This document shows positions 1 through 8,893 of a stretch of DNA of 64,000 nucleotides, one piece after another. Source of the DNA: an uncultured Christensenella sp. (GTDB lineage Bacteria; Bacillota; Clostridia; Christensenellales; Pumilibacteraceae). Location of the stretch: NCBI GenBank assembly GCA_910577995.1, contig CAJTND010000003.1, positions 49,230-113,229 of the forward strand. Reading direction: 5' to 3'. Within the stretch, counting starts at the first letter, position 1. Every line of letters begins with the position of its first letter. Position numbers and translations under genes: made by a program. The notes under the pieces are model-generated. The model worked only from the letters and a program-made list of their open reading frames with translations. It ran no database searches and was not told the origin of the DNA.

Positions 1-733
1 CGAATGTGACGGTCGGATCGAGCGGCGCGGCGTACATGCCCGCCGCCGCATCGATAAACGCATCTATCGCGGCGCGGTCGTCCGCGCTCTTGCCGTCCGC
101 GCCGATAGATCCGAGTATCTCGACGACGGTCGCGCGCGCAAGCCCCGAAACGGTCTTGTCGACTGCGGTCTTGAGGTCGCCGCCGAGTTCCTTAACGCGC
201 TCTCTGAACGTAGTTTTTTTGAATACGGACACGCGTCCGGTAGCGTTAGGCGGCGCGTACTCGAGCCCCGGCAGGACGGCGCGCTTGCCCGGCGCTTCGG
301 CAGTGACGCGGCGCAGAGCGTTGCCGACGACGCCGTTTTCGACGAATACGATGTTGGCGCATTTTCCCGTCAGCTCGGCGTACAGCACGTACTCGACGGG
401 GCGGAGCAGTTCGTCGCGCGCGGCGAGGCGGAAAGCGACGACGCGCTCCGCCCGGTCCTTTATCACTTCGGCAATGCCCGCTCCGACGAGCCGCTTGCGG
501 AAATACATGAGCGTGCCCGACGCGACGTCGGGATTGACGTACTTGCGCTCGGTGATGTGCGCGCGCGGCAAAGACGGATTGCACGAGAGCAGCAGCCGCT
601 TATTTCCCGAGCGCGTGTGTACGAGCAGTATCATCGTATCTCGGTCGGGCATATTCACTTTGTCGATCTTGCCGCCGACGAGAGCGTCGAGCTCCTGCGC
701 CGCGCGGTATATCGTGAGAGCGTCCTTAGGCAT
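1..733 (-). CDS. rqcH: RqcH/NFACT family protein, N-terminal part (runs off the left edge)
   Basis: Reading the minus strand from 733 gives an open frame to the window edge that begins MPKDALTIYRAAQEL and contains LLLSCNPSLPRAHITERKY. This is the NFACT-N (FbpA/Tae2/RqcH) signature. Family knowledge: RqcH binds stalled 50S subunits and recruits tRNA-Ala to add C-terminal alanine tails that mark nascent chains for degradation. About 244 residues are present of a usual 550-600; the middle and NFACT-R parts lie outside the window. I chose the ATG at 733, not 739, because TACAAT at 745-740 and TTTACA at 769-764 (18-bp spacer) put transcription start at about 733, so the message would be leaderless. 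Family assignment is fairly sure. Confidence 0.85.
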   Translation of the reverse strand, partial: MPKDALTIYRAAQELDALVGGKIDKVNMPDRDTMILLVHTRSGNKRLLLSCNPSLPRAHITERKYVNPDVASGTLMYFRKRLVGAGIAEVIKDRAERVVAFRLAARDELLRPVEYVLYAELTGKCANIVFVENGVVGNALRRVTAEAPGKRAVLPGLEYAPPNATGRVSVFKKTTFRERVKELGGDLKTAVDKTVSGLARATVVEILGSIGADGKSADDRAAIDAFIDAAAGMYAAPLDPTVTF

Positions 734-739
734 GCGCAT

Positions 740-769
740 ATTGTACCACAAAACCTCGGCTATGTAAAG
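740..769 (-). promoter_or_regulatory. Promoter of rqcH with no room for a leader
   Basis: On the minus strand TTTACA (769-764), an 18-bp spacer and TACAAT (745-740) form a sigma-A type promoter. The -10 ends 6 bp before the ATG at 733, so transcription should begin at or next to the start codon. Confidence 0.6.
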
Positions 770-883
770 TGCGTCGCGCTCATATTAAATTCCGCCGCAG
801 TGCAGGCTGTGCTGCGTGCAATCGTGATGTCGCTTTTCGCATTGACGAATTTCGGCTAAACGGGTTTATGTGCGTATAAAAGA

Positions 884-912
884 TTGACAAAGGCGGGCGG
901 TCATGCTAAAAT
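884..912 (+). promoter_or_regulatory. Promoter of tig-clpP-clpX
   Basis: Consensus TTGACA at 884-889, 17-bp spacer, TAAAAT at 907-912. It is followed by the ribosome binding site GGAGGA at 933-938 and the tig ATG at 943. It lies divergent to the rqcH promoter. Confidence 0.8.
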
Positions 913-942
913 AATACGGTTAACCAATATTCGGAGGATCAT

Positions 943-2385
943 ATGAAGTCTACGTTAGATAAGAAAAACACCGAAGCGGTGTTCAAATGCTCGCTCGACA
1001 AAGAGGAGTGGGAAAGCGAGATCAACGCCGCGTATAACCGCACGAAAAAGAAATTCAAAGTGCCCGGCTTCCGCCCGGGTCACGCGCCGCGCAAGTTCAT
1101 AGAGATGCACTACGGCGCGAGCGTATTCTACGACGAGGCAGTCGACGCGTGCATCAACCGCGCGTATACCGAACAGCTCGCCGCGCACCCCGAGCTCGAT
1201 ACGTTCGGCAGCCCGTCCGTTTCGCTCGAAAAGCCCGAGGGCGACGACGTTTTCGCTTTCACGATGACGGTCACGCTCTATCCCGAAGCCAAGCTCGGCG
1301 ATTACAAAGGTATTAAACTTCCCAAGATTGAGTATAATGTAACGGATGCGGACGTCGAGAAGCATATCCAAGACGACCTGCGCCGCGCGTCGCGCCTTGT
1401 CAAGGTCGAGCGCGCCGCGGAGAACGGCGACACCGTTAATATCGATTACGTCGGCACTGTCGACGGCGTCGAGTTCGACGGCGGAAAGGGCGAGGGCTAC
1501 GACCTCAAGCTCGGCAGCAATTCGTTCATACCCGGGTTCGAGGATCAGCTCGTCGGCATCAAAGCGGACGAGGAACGCGACGTAAACGTGACGTTCCCCG
1601 AGGAGTACCACGCGGCTGAGCTCAAAGGCAAAGCGGCGGTGTTCCGCGTAAAGGCGCACGAAGTCCGCGCCGAGGAAATGCCCGAGCTCAACGACGAGTT
1701 CGTCAAAGAGCGTTATACCGATTACGACGGCGTGGAAGCTTACAAAGCGGGCGTTCGCGACAACCTCGCCAAAGCGGCGGCGGAGCGCACGCGCAGCGAG
1801 CGTATCGACGCGGTCATGAAGGCTGTGTCCGATAAAGCCGTGTGCGAGATACCCGAGAAGATAGTCGATGCGGAAGTCGACAGGATGTATCACGAGTTCG
1901 AGCATCAGCTTTCGCACTACGGCATTTCGCCCGAGGATTACCTCAAATACAGCAATTCTTCGGTCGAGCAGTTCCGTTCGGAGCGTCGCGAGCCTGCGGC
2001 TGCCAATGTCAAGATGCGGCTCGTCATGCGCGCCATAATCGACGCGGAAAAGATAGACGTTACCGAGGAAGAAGTCAAAGCCAAGCTCGCCGCGGACGAG
2101 CGTCTGCGCACGGCTTGCGAGCATGAGGCGCACCATCACGGCGGCGAGGCGGCGGAGTACGCGCATAACGACGTGCTTACAGATAAGTTCTTCGACTTCA
2201 TGCTCGCCAACAACTCTTTCACCGAGGCGGTAAAGACCGACGGCGCGGCCGAAGAAAAAAAGCCCGCCGCAAAAAAGACGGCGGCTAAGAAACCCGCAAC
2301 CGAAGCGAAAAACGGCGCGGCAGAAAAAAAGCCCGCAGCTAAGAAGCCTGCGGCGAAAAAGCCTGCGGCAGAGACCAAAGAGTAA
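943..2385 (+). CDS. tig: Trigger factor (ribosome-associated chaperone, PPIase)
   Basis: 480 residues. The N-terminal ribosome-binding domain has the signature GFRPGHAPRK (residues 42-51). The FKBP-type PPIase domain is at about 155-240 (NIDYVGTVDGVEFDGG), followed by the helical C-terminal chaperone domain. The protein binds the 50S exit tunnel and shields nascent chains. Unusual: from about residue 432 it ends in a roughly 49-residue Lys/Ala/Pro tail with repeated KKPAAKK units, like histone H1, absent from typical trigger factors. It is the first gene of tig-clpP-clpX, linking folding with ClpXP proteolysis. A strong promoter (884-912) and SD precede it. Confidence 0.97.
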   Translation: MKSTLDKKNTEAVFKCSLDKEEWESEINAAYNRTKKKFKVPGFRPGHAPRKFIEMHYGASVFYDEAVDACINRAYTEQLAAHPELDTFGSPSVSLEKPEGDDVFAFTMTVTLYPEAKLGDYKGIKLPKIEYNVTDADVEKHIQDDLRRASRLVKVERAAENGDTVNIDYVGTVDGVEFDGGKGEGYDLKLGSNSFIPGFEDQLVGIKADEERDVNVTFPEEYHAAELKGKAAVFRVKAHEVRAEEMPELNDEFVKERYTDYDGVEAYKAGVRDNLAKAAAERTRSERIDAVMKAVSDKAVCEIPEKIVDAEVDRMYHEFEHQLSHYGISPEDYLKYSNSSVEQFRSERREPAAANVKMRLVMRAIIDAEKIDVTEEEVKAKLAADERLRTACEHEAHHHGGEAAEYAHNDVLTDKFFDFMLANNSFTEAVKTDGAAEEKKPAAKKTAAKKPATEAKNGAAEKKPAAKKPAAKKPAAETKE

Positions 2386-2416
2386 TAATAAGATAGATCG
2401 CGACAGGAGCACTGTT

Positions 2417-3025
2417 ATGAATTTGAGAGATAGGATAATGAACGATCTTGTTCCCATGGTCGTCGAACAGACGGGCAGAGGCGAACGCTCTTACGATATA
2501 TTTTCGCGGTTGTTGGAGGACCGGGTGGTCTTTCTGACCGGCGAGGTCACTGATGTTACGGCGGATCTCGTCGTCGCACAGCTCATGTATCTCGAGAGCA
2601 AGGGCGACGACAAGGATATATCGCTGTATATCAACAGCCCCGGCGGTTCCGTTACCGCGGGCATGGCGATATACGACACGATGAACTATATCAAATGCGA
2701 CGTCGAGACGATCTGCGTCGGCATGGCGGCGTCCATGGGCGCGTTCCTGCTTTCGAGCGGCGCGAAGGGCAAGCGCTTCGCGCTGCCCAACAGCGAGATA
2801 ATGATCCACCAGCCGTCGGGCGGCGCGCAGGGTCAGGCGAGCGATATCGCCATAACCGCCGAGCATATAGTCCGCGTCAAAAAACGCATGAACCAGATAC
2901 TCGCGCGCAACTGCAACCAGCCGCTCGAACGTATCGAAGCGGACGTAGACCGCGATTACTATATGTTTGCCGAGGAAGCCAAGGCTTACGGCATCATCGA
3001 CGGTATCGTAGACAAACGCGGCTGA
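2417..3025 (+). CDS. clpP: ATP-dependent Clp protease proteolytic subunit
   Basis: 202 residues, normal length for ClpP. The serine protease triad is visible: Ser106 in GMAASMG, His131 in MIHQPSG and Asp180 in DVDRDYY. The oxyanion region SPGGSVTAG is present. ClpP forms the two-ring tetradecamer that degrades substrates unfolded by ClpX or ClpC. It lies 31 bp after tig with AGGAG before the ATG and is probably co-transcribed with tig and clpX. Nothing appears degenerate. Confidence 0.98.
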   Translation: MNLRDRIMNDLVPMVVEQTGRGERSYDIFSRLLEDRVVFLTGEVTDVTADLVVAQLMYLESKGDDKDISLYINSPGGSVTAGMAIYDTMNYIKCDVETICVGMAASMGAFLLSSGAKGKRFALPNSEIMIHQPSGGAQGQASDIAITAEHIVRVKKRMNQILARNCNQPLERIEADVDRDYYMFAEEAKAYGIIDGIVDKRG

Positions 3026-3085
3026 TAAAACGCCTGAGATAAGGCAAGAATAACAATACAGTAAATCGGGAGTACGAGAAGTTTA

Positions 3086-4375
3086 ATGGCAAAGAAGACG
3101 GGAACAAATACCGAGCCGCGCTGTTCGTTTTGCGGCAAGCCCGAATCCAAGGTAGAGCATCTGATAGCCGCGCCGACCGACGACGTGTATATCTGCAACG
3201 ACTGCGTGGACATTTGCAGTCAACAGCTCGAGGAACATTCCGAGCGCGTGGCGGAGGCGGTCGCGCTCCTGCCGCCCGAGCAGATGAAGCGGGAGCTCGA
3301 CAAGTATATAATCGGTCAGGACGAGGCAAAGCGCGTGCTGTCCGTGGCTGTCTACAACCACTATAAGCGCGTCAATTACAATCTCCGTAATGCGCCCAAA
3401 TCGGCGCATGCCGACGACGAGCGCACGGCGGCGGAGCGTAGCTCGGTCAATTCCGACGTCGAGCTAAACAAGAGCAATATCCTGATGTTCGGTCCGTCTG
3501 GATGCGGCAAAACATTGCTTGCGCAGACGCTGTCCAAGATACTCAACGTGCCGTTCGCCATGGTCGACGCGACCACGCTCACGGAAGCGGGCTATGTCGG
3601 CGAGGACGTGGAAAACATTCTGCTCAGGCTCATCAAGAACGCGGACTACGACATCGCCGCCGCCGAGCGCGGTATAATCTATATCGACGAGGTCGACAAG
3701 ATAGCGCGCAAGAGCGAAAACGTTTCGATAACCCGCGACGTATCGGGCGAGGGCGTTCAGCAGTCGCTGCTCAAAATAATCGAGAGCACGGTTTCGAGCA
3801 TACCGCCCAACGGCGGACGCAAGCATCCGCAGCAGGAATTTATCCACATGGACACGACCAACGTCCTGTTCATACTCGGCGGCGCGTTCGTGGGGCTCGA
3901 CAAGATAGTACAAAACCGCTTGGGCAAAACGCGTATCGGGTTCAGCGGCGGCGTCGCCGAGAACAAGACGGGCGACGAGGTGCTTACCAAAGTACAGCCG
4001 CAGGATCTTATCAAATTCGGGCTCATTCCCGAGCTTGTCGGACGTGTGCCCGTCGCGGTCGCACTGCACGACCTCAAATCGGAAGACCTTGTGCGCGTGC
4101 TCACCGAGCCGAAGAACGCGGTCGTCAAGCAGTACGTCAAGCTGCTCGACCTCGACGGCGTAGAGCTGGAATTCGACAACGGCGCGATAAACGCGATAGC
4201 CGACAAGGCGATAAAACTGCATACGGGCGCGCGCGGACTGCGGACGATAGTTGAAAACGCGATGCTCGACATCATGTACACCGTGCCTTCCGACAAAACG
4301 ATAAAAAAGATAACGATCACCGCCGACACGATAGAAAACGGCACTCCGCCGCTCGTGTCCAAGGAAGCGGCATAA
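3086..4375 (+). CDS. clpX: ATP-dependent Clp protease ATP-binding subunit ClpX
   Basis: 429 residues. The N-terminal zinc-binding domain has Cys13, Cys16, Cys37 and Cys40. Walker A is GPSGCGKT (136-143) and Walker B is IIYIDE (to E202), followed by sensor 2 and the C-terminal AAA small domain. ClpX recognises, unfolds and feeds tagged proteins into ClpP, encoded directly upstream. It is the last gene of the tig-clpP-clpX operon, and a terminator follows at 4386. Confidence 0.98.
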   Translation: MAKKTGTNTEPRCSFCGKPESKVEHLIAAPTDDVYICNDCVDICSQQLEEHSERVAEAVALLPPEQMKRELDKYIIGQDEAKRVLSVAVYNHYKRVNYNLRNAPKSAHADDERTAAERSSVNSDVELNKSNILMFGPSGCGKTLLAQTLSKILNVPFAMVDATTLTEAGYVGEDVENILLRLIKNADYDIAAAERGIIYIDEVDKIARKSENVSITRDVSGEGVQQSLLKIIESTVSSIPPNGGRKHPQQEFIHMDTTNVLFILGGAFVGLDKIVQNRLGKTRIGFSGGVAENKTGDEVLTKVQPQDLIKFGLIPELVGRVPVAVALHDLKSEDLVRVLTEPKNAVVKQYVKLLDLDGVELEFDNGAINAIADKAIKLHTGARGLRTIVENAMLDIMYTVPSDKTIKKITITADTIENGTPPLVSKEAA

Positions 4376-4385
4376 AAAGCAAGAA

Positions 4386-4416
4386 AGCATCCTTATTGCA
4401 AGGGTGCTTTTGTTTT
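4386..4416 (+). terminator. Terminator after clpX
   Basis: Stem AGCATCCTT / AAGGGTGCT with a 5-base loop and one G-U pair, followed by a T-rich run. It sits 10 bp after the clpX stop. Confidence 0.75.
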
Positions 4417-4444
4417 GCATTTGAAATGTTTTTATGCAATGTCA

Positions 4445-4563
4445 GTCGCGCAAGCGGCTAGCGAACCGTGTGCCGCGGGCGTTGTTGCGATAATGCGTTT
4501 CGTGTGTTACCGTATGGATAAGTAAGCGGAATTTATCGTTGGTGCACCCGTTCCCGTCGGTAA
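4445..4563. repeat. 119-bp direct repeat, copy 1
   Basis: Aligns without gaps to 4612-4730 (offset 167 bp) with about 12 differences, roughly 90 percent identity. No convincing ORF or RBS is seen in it. It contains TTTCGTGTGTTACCGTATGG and ends in CCCGTCGGTAA. The nature is unknown: a short dispersed intergenic repeat or a duplicated small RNA are both possible. Confidence 0.8.
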
Positions 4564-4611
4564 GATAGTATACACCGGGAATGTGCGCTGAGCGCGCACG
4601 GCCTTTGCGCT

Positions 4612-4730
4612 GTCGCGCAATCGGCTAACGAACCGTGCGCCGCAGGCGTTGTCGCGATAATGTGTTTCGTGTGTTACCGTATGGGTCTGTAAGCGGAGTT
4701 TATCGTTGGCGCACTCGTTCCCGTCGGTAA
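4612..4730. repeat. 119-bp direct repeat, copy 2
   Basis: Second copy of the 4445-4563 unit. It lies just downstream of the tRNA-Glu terminator when read on the minus strand. The 48 bp between the copies are not repeated. Confidence 0.8.
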
Positions 4731-4731
4731 T

Positions 4732-4765
4732 GCAAAAGCTCCCCTTGCAAAAGCAAGGGGAGCTT
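4732..4765 (-). terminator. Terminator of tRNA-Glu
   Basis: Perfect 13-bp stem AAGCTCCCCTTGC / GCAAGGGGAGCTT with an AAAA loop on the plus strand (4736-4765), directly at the 3' end of the tRNA and followed by a short T run on the minus strand. Confidence 0.8.
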
Positions 4766-4839
4766 GGCACCACCACCGGGAATCGAACCCGGGTCTTCGG
4801 CGTGAGAGGCCAACGTCCTAACCTCTAGACTATAGTGGC
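4765..4839 (-). tRNA. tRNA-Glu (anticodon CTC)
   Basis: The minus strand folds as a full cloverleaf. The acceptor is GCCACTA paired with TGGTGGT. The D arm contains GTCTAGAGGTTAGGAC. The anticodon stem TTGGC/GCCGA holds loop CTCTCAC (anticodon CTC, plus strand 4804-4806). The T arm is CCGGG-TTCGATT-CCCGG, and CCA is encoded. Confidence 0.95.
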
Positions 4840-4852
4840 TTGACCGATAATG

Positions 4853-4881
4853 ATTATAGCACAGTCTATAATATAAATCAA
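4853..4881 (-). promoter_or_regulatory. Promoter of tRNA-Glu
   Basis: On the minus strand TTGATT (4881-4876), 17-bp spacer, perfect TATAAT (4858-4853), 13 bp before the tRNA 5' end. Confidence 0.75.
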
Positions 4882-4978
4882 CCGTTTTTACGCAGATAGC
4901 CGAAAAATTTTTTTGCGGCGTGCGGCACAGCCGAGCGTTATTTATCTTATATTTATCTATAAAATTTCAAAAAAGGTA

Positions 4979-5007
4979 TTGATTTCTCTTCATGCGTATG
5001 ATATAAT
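4979..5007 (+). promoter_or_regulatory. Promoter of glgCDA
   Basis: TTGATT at 4979-4984, 17-bp spacer, perfect TATAAT at 5002-5007. GGAGGG lies at 5027-5032, 4 bp before the glgC ATG. Confidence 0.8.
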
Positions 5008-5036
5008 CAATACAGACATTATTTTCGGAGGGTAAG

Positions 5037-6200
5037 ATGATAAAAAAATGCGTGGCAATGCTGCTTGCGGGCGGGCAGGGTACGCGACTTTATGCACTTA
5101 CTACGGGCGTTGCCAAGCCCGCGGTATCGTTCGGGTCGAAGTACCGTATTATCGATTTTCCGCTGTCCAACTGCGCTAACTCGGGTATAGACACGGTCGG
5201 CGTGCTGACACAGTATCAGCCGATGGTGCTCAACGAGTATCTCGGCAACGGCGAGCCATGGAATCTCGACAGGTCGCACGGCGGCTTGCATATTCTTCCG
5301 CCGTACCTCGCCAAGAGCGGCGGCGAGTGGTATAAAGGCACTGCCAACGCCATTTATCAGAACGCGGCGTTCCTCAACGCTTACGAGGCGGAAAACGTGC
5401 TCATACTGTCGGGCGATCACATCTACAAAATGGATTACTCGGATATGCTCGCTTTCCATACGTCAAAGAACGCGGACTGCACGATAGCGGTCATCGATGT
5501 GCCGATGTCGGAAGCGCCGAGGTTCGGTATACTGTCCTATGACGGCGACAACCGCATAACCGATTTCGCCGAAAAGCCCAAAGCGCCCAAGAGCAATCAC
5601 GCATCGATGGGCATCTATATATTCCGCGAGGAGGTCCTTCTCGAGGAGCTCAGCAAGGAGGAGCGTAACCCCGATACGTCGTTTGACTTCGGCAAGGACG
5701 TTATTCCCGCGATGATCAAGAGCGGCATGCGCATGTATGCGTATCCGTTCGCGGGATATTGGAAGGACGTCGGCACGCTCCGCTCGCTGTGGGAAGCGAA
5801 CATGGATATACTGTCGGGCGCGCTCGACCTCAACGAGGGCGGCACTAAGGTATATTCGCGCAATCAGGCATATCCGCCGTCGTTCATGGCGGAAGGCTCT
5901 GTCGTTAAAAATTCCGTTGTGACCGCCGGCTGCGAGATATACGGCGAGGTGGAAAACTCCGTGCTCGGCGAGGGCGTTATCGTCGCGGCGGGCGCAAAAG
6001 TCAAAGACAGCGTCATAATGCGCAACACCGTTATAGGCAAAAATTCCGTCGTCGGCTATTCCATAATCGACGAGAGCGTCACCGTAGGCGACCGTTGCAA
6101 GATAGGCGGTCCGACAGTCGACGCCGATCCGACGCTTATCGGTCGCGGCAAGACGATCAAGAACGGCACTACCGTTGCCGCGGGAGGGAGAATAGAGTAA
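5037..6200 (+). CDS. glgC: Glucose-1-phosphate adenylyltransferase, catalytic subunit GlgC
   Basis: 387 residues. It makes ADP-glucose from ATP and glucose-1-phosphate, the first committed step of glycogen synthesis. The nucleotidyltransferase signature LLAGGQGTRLYALT is near the N terminus, with FGSKYRIIDFPLSNC and the substrate motif GTANAIYQN. The C-terminal third is a left-handed beta-helix of hexapeptide repeats. glgD starts 1 bp after its stop, so the two are probably made together as a GlgC/GlgD complex, as known in Firmicutes. Confidence 0.96.
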   Translation: MIKKCVAMLLAGGQGTRLYALTTGVAKPAVSFGSKYRIIDFPLSNCANSGIDTVGVLTQYQPMVLNEYLGNGEPWNLDRSHGGLHILPPYLAKSGGEWYKGTANAIYQNAAFLNAYEAENVLILSGDHIYKMDYSDMLAFHTSKNADCTIAVIDVPMSEAPRFGILSYDGDNRITDFAEKPKAPKSNHASMGIYIFREEVLLEELSKEERNPDTSFDFGKDVIPAMIKSGMRMYAYPFAGYWKDVGTLRSLWEANMDILSGALDLNEGGTKVYSRNQAYPPSFMAEGSVVKNSVVTAGCEIYGEVENSVLGEGVIVAAGAKVKDSVIMRNTVIGKNSVVGYSIIDESVTVGDRCKIGGPTVDADPTLIGRGKTIKNGTTVAAGGRIE

Positions 6201-6201
6201 T

Positions 6202-7311
6202 ATGAGAACAATGGGATTGATCTTTTCGAGCATAAACGAGCGCAACGTGCCCGAGCTTACCGAGGCGCGCTCCATTGCGTCCGTGCCGTTCGGCGGCAGA
6301 TACAGGCTGATAGACTTTCTGCTTTCCGACATGGTAGCCGCGTCGGTGTCGACGGTCGGCATAATCACCAAGTACAACTTCCAATCGCTGATGGACCACG
6401 TCGGCAGCGGCAAGCATTGGGATCTCGCGCGTAAGAACGGCGGCATAGTGTTCCTTCCGCCCTACGGCGGCGATACGCGCATGCTGTATGCGTCGCGGTT
6501 CGAGGCGATAAAGAGCGTGCTCAAATTCCTCAAAAGCTGCACCGAGGATATAGTCATCATGAGCGACTGCGACTACGCCGCGAGCTTCGATATAAACAAG
6601 GCGATAGACTTCTTCGTCGAAAAGAAGTCGGACGTTACGCTCATATACAGAGAGAAAGCGCCCGACGACGACGAGGTCAAGCACCGCACGGCTATACTGA
6701 CCGATAAGGATAACAACGTCCTCGGCATCAAGCCCGCGGACAAGGCGGACGGCGCGAACAAGCTTTTGACGAGCATGCTGATAGCTCGCCGCGAGTTCCT
6801 TATCAAGCAGATAGAGCGCTGCTCTATGGCGGGCATGAAGAGCTTTTCGGGCGACGTTATGCCCTATCTCGTGCGCGAGCACAAGGTGTCTGCGTTCTGT
6901 GTCGACGGCTTCTTCGCTTCGATAGAGTCGCTCGCCGCATACTTCCGTTATTCCATGGCTATACTCGATAAGCCCGTGCGCGACTCGCTGTTCCGCACCG
7001 TCGAAGTGTATACCAAGGTCCGCGACTCCGCGCCGTGCCATATCTGCGGCGACGCCAAGATATCGCGTTCCGTCATTGCCGACGGGTGCGTTATCGAAGG
7101 CACTGTGGAAAACTCGATACTGTTCCGCGGCGTGCATATCGGCAAGAACGCCGTCGTCAAAAATTCGATACTGTTCCAGAACGCCGACGTCGGCGACCGC
7201 ACGTCGCTCGACTGCGTCATAGCCGATAAAGAAGTCATAATAAGGGCAGGCAAGACGCTTTCCGGCTGTAAGGAGCGTCCGTATTTTATCCCCAAAGACA
7301 CTGCGCTGTAA
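6202..7311 (+). CDS. glgD: Glucose-1-phosphate adenylyltransferase subunit GlgD
   Basis: 369 residues, homologous to GlgC throughout (FGGRYRLIDFLLSDM, then a C-terminal beta-helix). The glycine-rich nucleotide loop is replaced by IFSSINERNVPEL, as in GlgD proteins. Family knowledge: GlgD is a non-catalytic or weakly catalytic partner that raises GlgC activity. It sits between glgC and glgA with almost no spacing. Confidence 0.94.
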   Translation: MRTMGLIFSSINERNVPELTEARSIASVPFGGRYRLIDFLLSDMVAASVSTVGIITKYNFQSLMDHVGSGKHWDLARKNGGIVFLPPYGGDTRMLYASRFEAIKSVLKFLKSCTEDIVIMSDCDYAASFDINKAIDFFVEKKSDVTLIYREKAPDDDEVKHRTAILTDKDNNVLGIKPADKADGANKLLTSMLIARREFLIKQIERCSMAGMKSFSGDVMPYLVREHKVSAFCVDGFFASIESLAAYFRYSMAILDKPVRDSLFRTVEVYTKVRDSAPCHICGDAKISRSVIADGCVIEGTVENSILFRGVHIGKNAVVKNSILFQNADVGDRTSLDCVIADKEVIIRAGKTLSGCKERPYFIPKDTAL

Positions 7312-7320
7312 AGGAGCATC

Positions 7321-8886
7321 ATGAAGCAAACTACCGCAAAAACGACAACGACCAAGACGGTTAAGCCCGCGGCTTCCGCCGCAAAGCCTGCGACGGGAAC
7401 AAAGCCCGTTCCGAGCGCAAAGCCGACGGCAAGCGCAAAGCCGACGGCGGCAATACCCGAAAAGAAGATAAAAGTTCTGTTCGCCACGACCGAGGCTTTC
7501 CCGTTTGCGGGGACGGGCGGGCTTGGCGAGGTCGTCGGTTCGTTGCCTAAGGCGCTGAACCGTCTCGGCGTGGACGCGCGCGTCATCATGCCGCTTTACG
7601 GATCGATACCGCGCAAGTACCGAGATAAAATGCAGTATATCGGCAATATGCGCGTGTGGGTCGGCTGGCGCAATCAGTATTGCGGAGTTTTCCGCATAGA
7701 TAACGACGGCGTAACGACTTACTTCGTAGACAACGAGCAGTATTTCCTGCGCGACTCGATATACGGTCAGCATGACGACGGAGAGCGGTTCACGTTCTTC
7801 TCGCGCGCCGTGCTCGAATGTATACCGATGCTCGATTTCACGCCCGATATCATACATTCCAATGACCATGCGACTGCGCTTATCCCGACTTTCTATAAGG
7901 CGTGCTATGCGCTCATGTACGGGCACACGGGCATAAAGAACGTGTTTACCGTGCACAACCTCGAATATCAGGGCTGTTATCCTCCGCACATCCTCGGCGA
8001 CGTGATGGGGCTGGGCGAGGATATGCGCGGTGTCGTGGACTTCAACTGTCAGGTCAACTGCGTAAAGAGCGCGATAGAGAGCGCGGACTCCGTCACCACC
8101 GTTTCGCCGACTTATGCCGAGGAGATACTGAGACCCGATCGCGCGTTCGGACTGAGCGATATACTCAACCGCAACAGGAGCAAGCTCGTCGGAATACTCA
8201 ACGGCGTGAACGTCGAGGAGTACGATCCCGAAACGAGCCCGTTCATCGCGAAAAACTTCAATGCCGAAGATCCGTCTGGCAAAGCCGAATGCAAACGCGC
8301 GCTCAAAAAAGAGCTCGGCTTGGAGGGCGACCGTCCTATAATAGCCGTTATATCGCGGCTCGCGGGGCATAAGGGGCTCGATCTCGTCAAGGGCGCGCTG
8401 TGCAGAAATTCCTATGCGTTTGAGAATGCCGATCTCGTCGTGCTCGGCACAGGCGAGCGGTATCTCGAGGACTTTTTCCGCTACCACGCTTCGTGCCACG
8501 CCAATTCGCGCGCGCTCATCACCTTCGACAAGAGCCTTGCACAGCGTATCTACGCGGGCGCGGATATATTCCTCATGCCGTCGGCTACAGAGCCTTGCGG
8601 CTTGTCGCAGATGATGGCGTGCCGTTACGGCACTATCCCCATCGTGCGCAAAACGGGCGGGCTCGCCGATTCCATAAAGGACTGTCGCGCGGGCGGCGGC
8701 AACGGCTTTGTGTTTGAGGATTATACCGTCGAGGCTTTGGAAGCGACCGTTGCGGACGCTGTGCGCATGTACGGCGATAAAACCGAGTGGTCGGCGCTGA
8801 TGCAGCGCGCGTTCGCTTGCGACTTCTCTTGGAACGCATCGGCGCGGAAGTATCTCGAGCTGTACAAAGACCTGCTCAAAAAATAA
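7321..8886 (+). CDS. glgA: Glycogen synthase (ADP-glucose, GT5)
   Basis: 521 residues. GT-B glucosyltransferase extending alpha-1,4-glucan from ADP-glucose. The C-terminal acceptor motif PSATEPCGLSQMMACRYG is intact. Two oddities. First, about 45 N-terminal residues form an Ala/Lys/Pro/Thr-rich low-complexity extension before the catalytic core starts at KIKVLFATTEAFPF. Second, the usual K-x-G-G-L motif reads GTGGLGEVVG, with Gly in place of the ADP-glucose-contacting Lys. AAGGAG precedes the ATG (10 bp after glgD). A strong hairpin follows. Confidence 0.93.
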   Translation: MKQTTAKTTTTKTVKPAASAAKPATGTKPVPSAKPTASAKPTAAIPEKKIKVLFATTEAFPFAGTGGLGEVVGSLPKALNRLGVDARVIMPLYGSIPRKYRDKMQYIGNMRVWVGWRNQYCGVFRIDNDGVTTYFVDNEQYFLRDSIYGQHDDGERFTFFSRAVLECIPMLDFTPDIIHSNDHATALIPTFYKACYALMYGHTGIKNVFTVHNLEYQGCYPPHILGDVMGLGEDMRGVVDFNCQVNCVKSAIESADSVTTVSPTYAEEILRPDRAFGLSDILNRNRSKLVGILNGVNVEEYDPETSPFIAKNFNAEDPSGKAECKRALKKELGLEGDRPIIAVISRLAGHKGLDLVKGALCRNSYAFENADLVVLGTGERYLEDFFRYHASCHANSRALITFDKSLAQRIYAGADIFLMPSATEPCGLSQMMACRYGTIPIVRKTGGLADSIKDCRAGGGNGFVFEDYTVEALEATVADAVRMYGDKTEWSALMQRAFACDFSWNASARKYLELYKDLLKK

Positions 8887-8893
8887 ACCGAAA

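Noticed and set aside
6..767. Open frame of 253 codons on the plus strand at the left edge
   Set aside because: It is antisense to the rqcH/NFACT frame. The opposite strand encodes the conserved NFACT-N motif and has a promoter.
4445..4730. CRISPR array
   Set aside because: Only two long repeats with one 48-bp gap and no cas genes. No other regular short repeat series was seen in the window.
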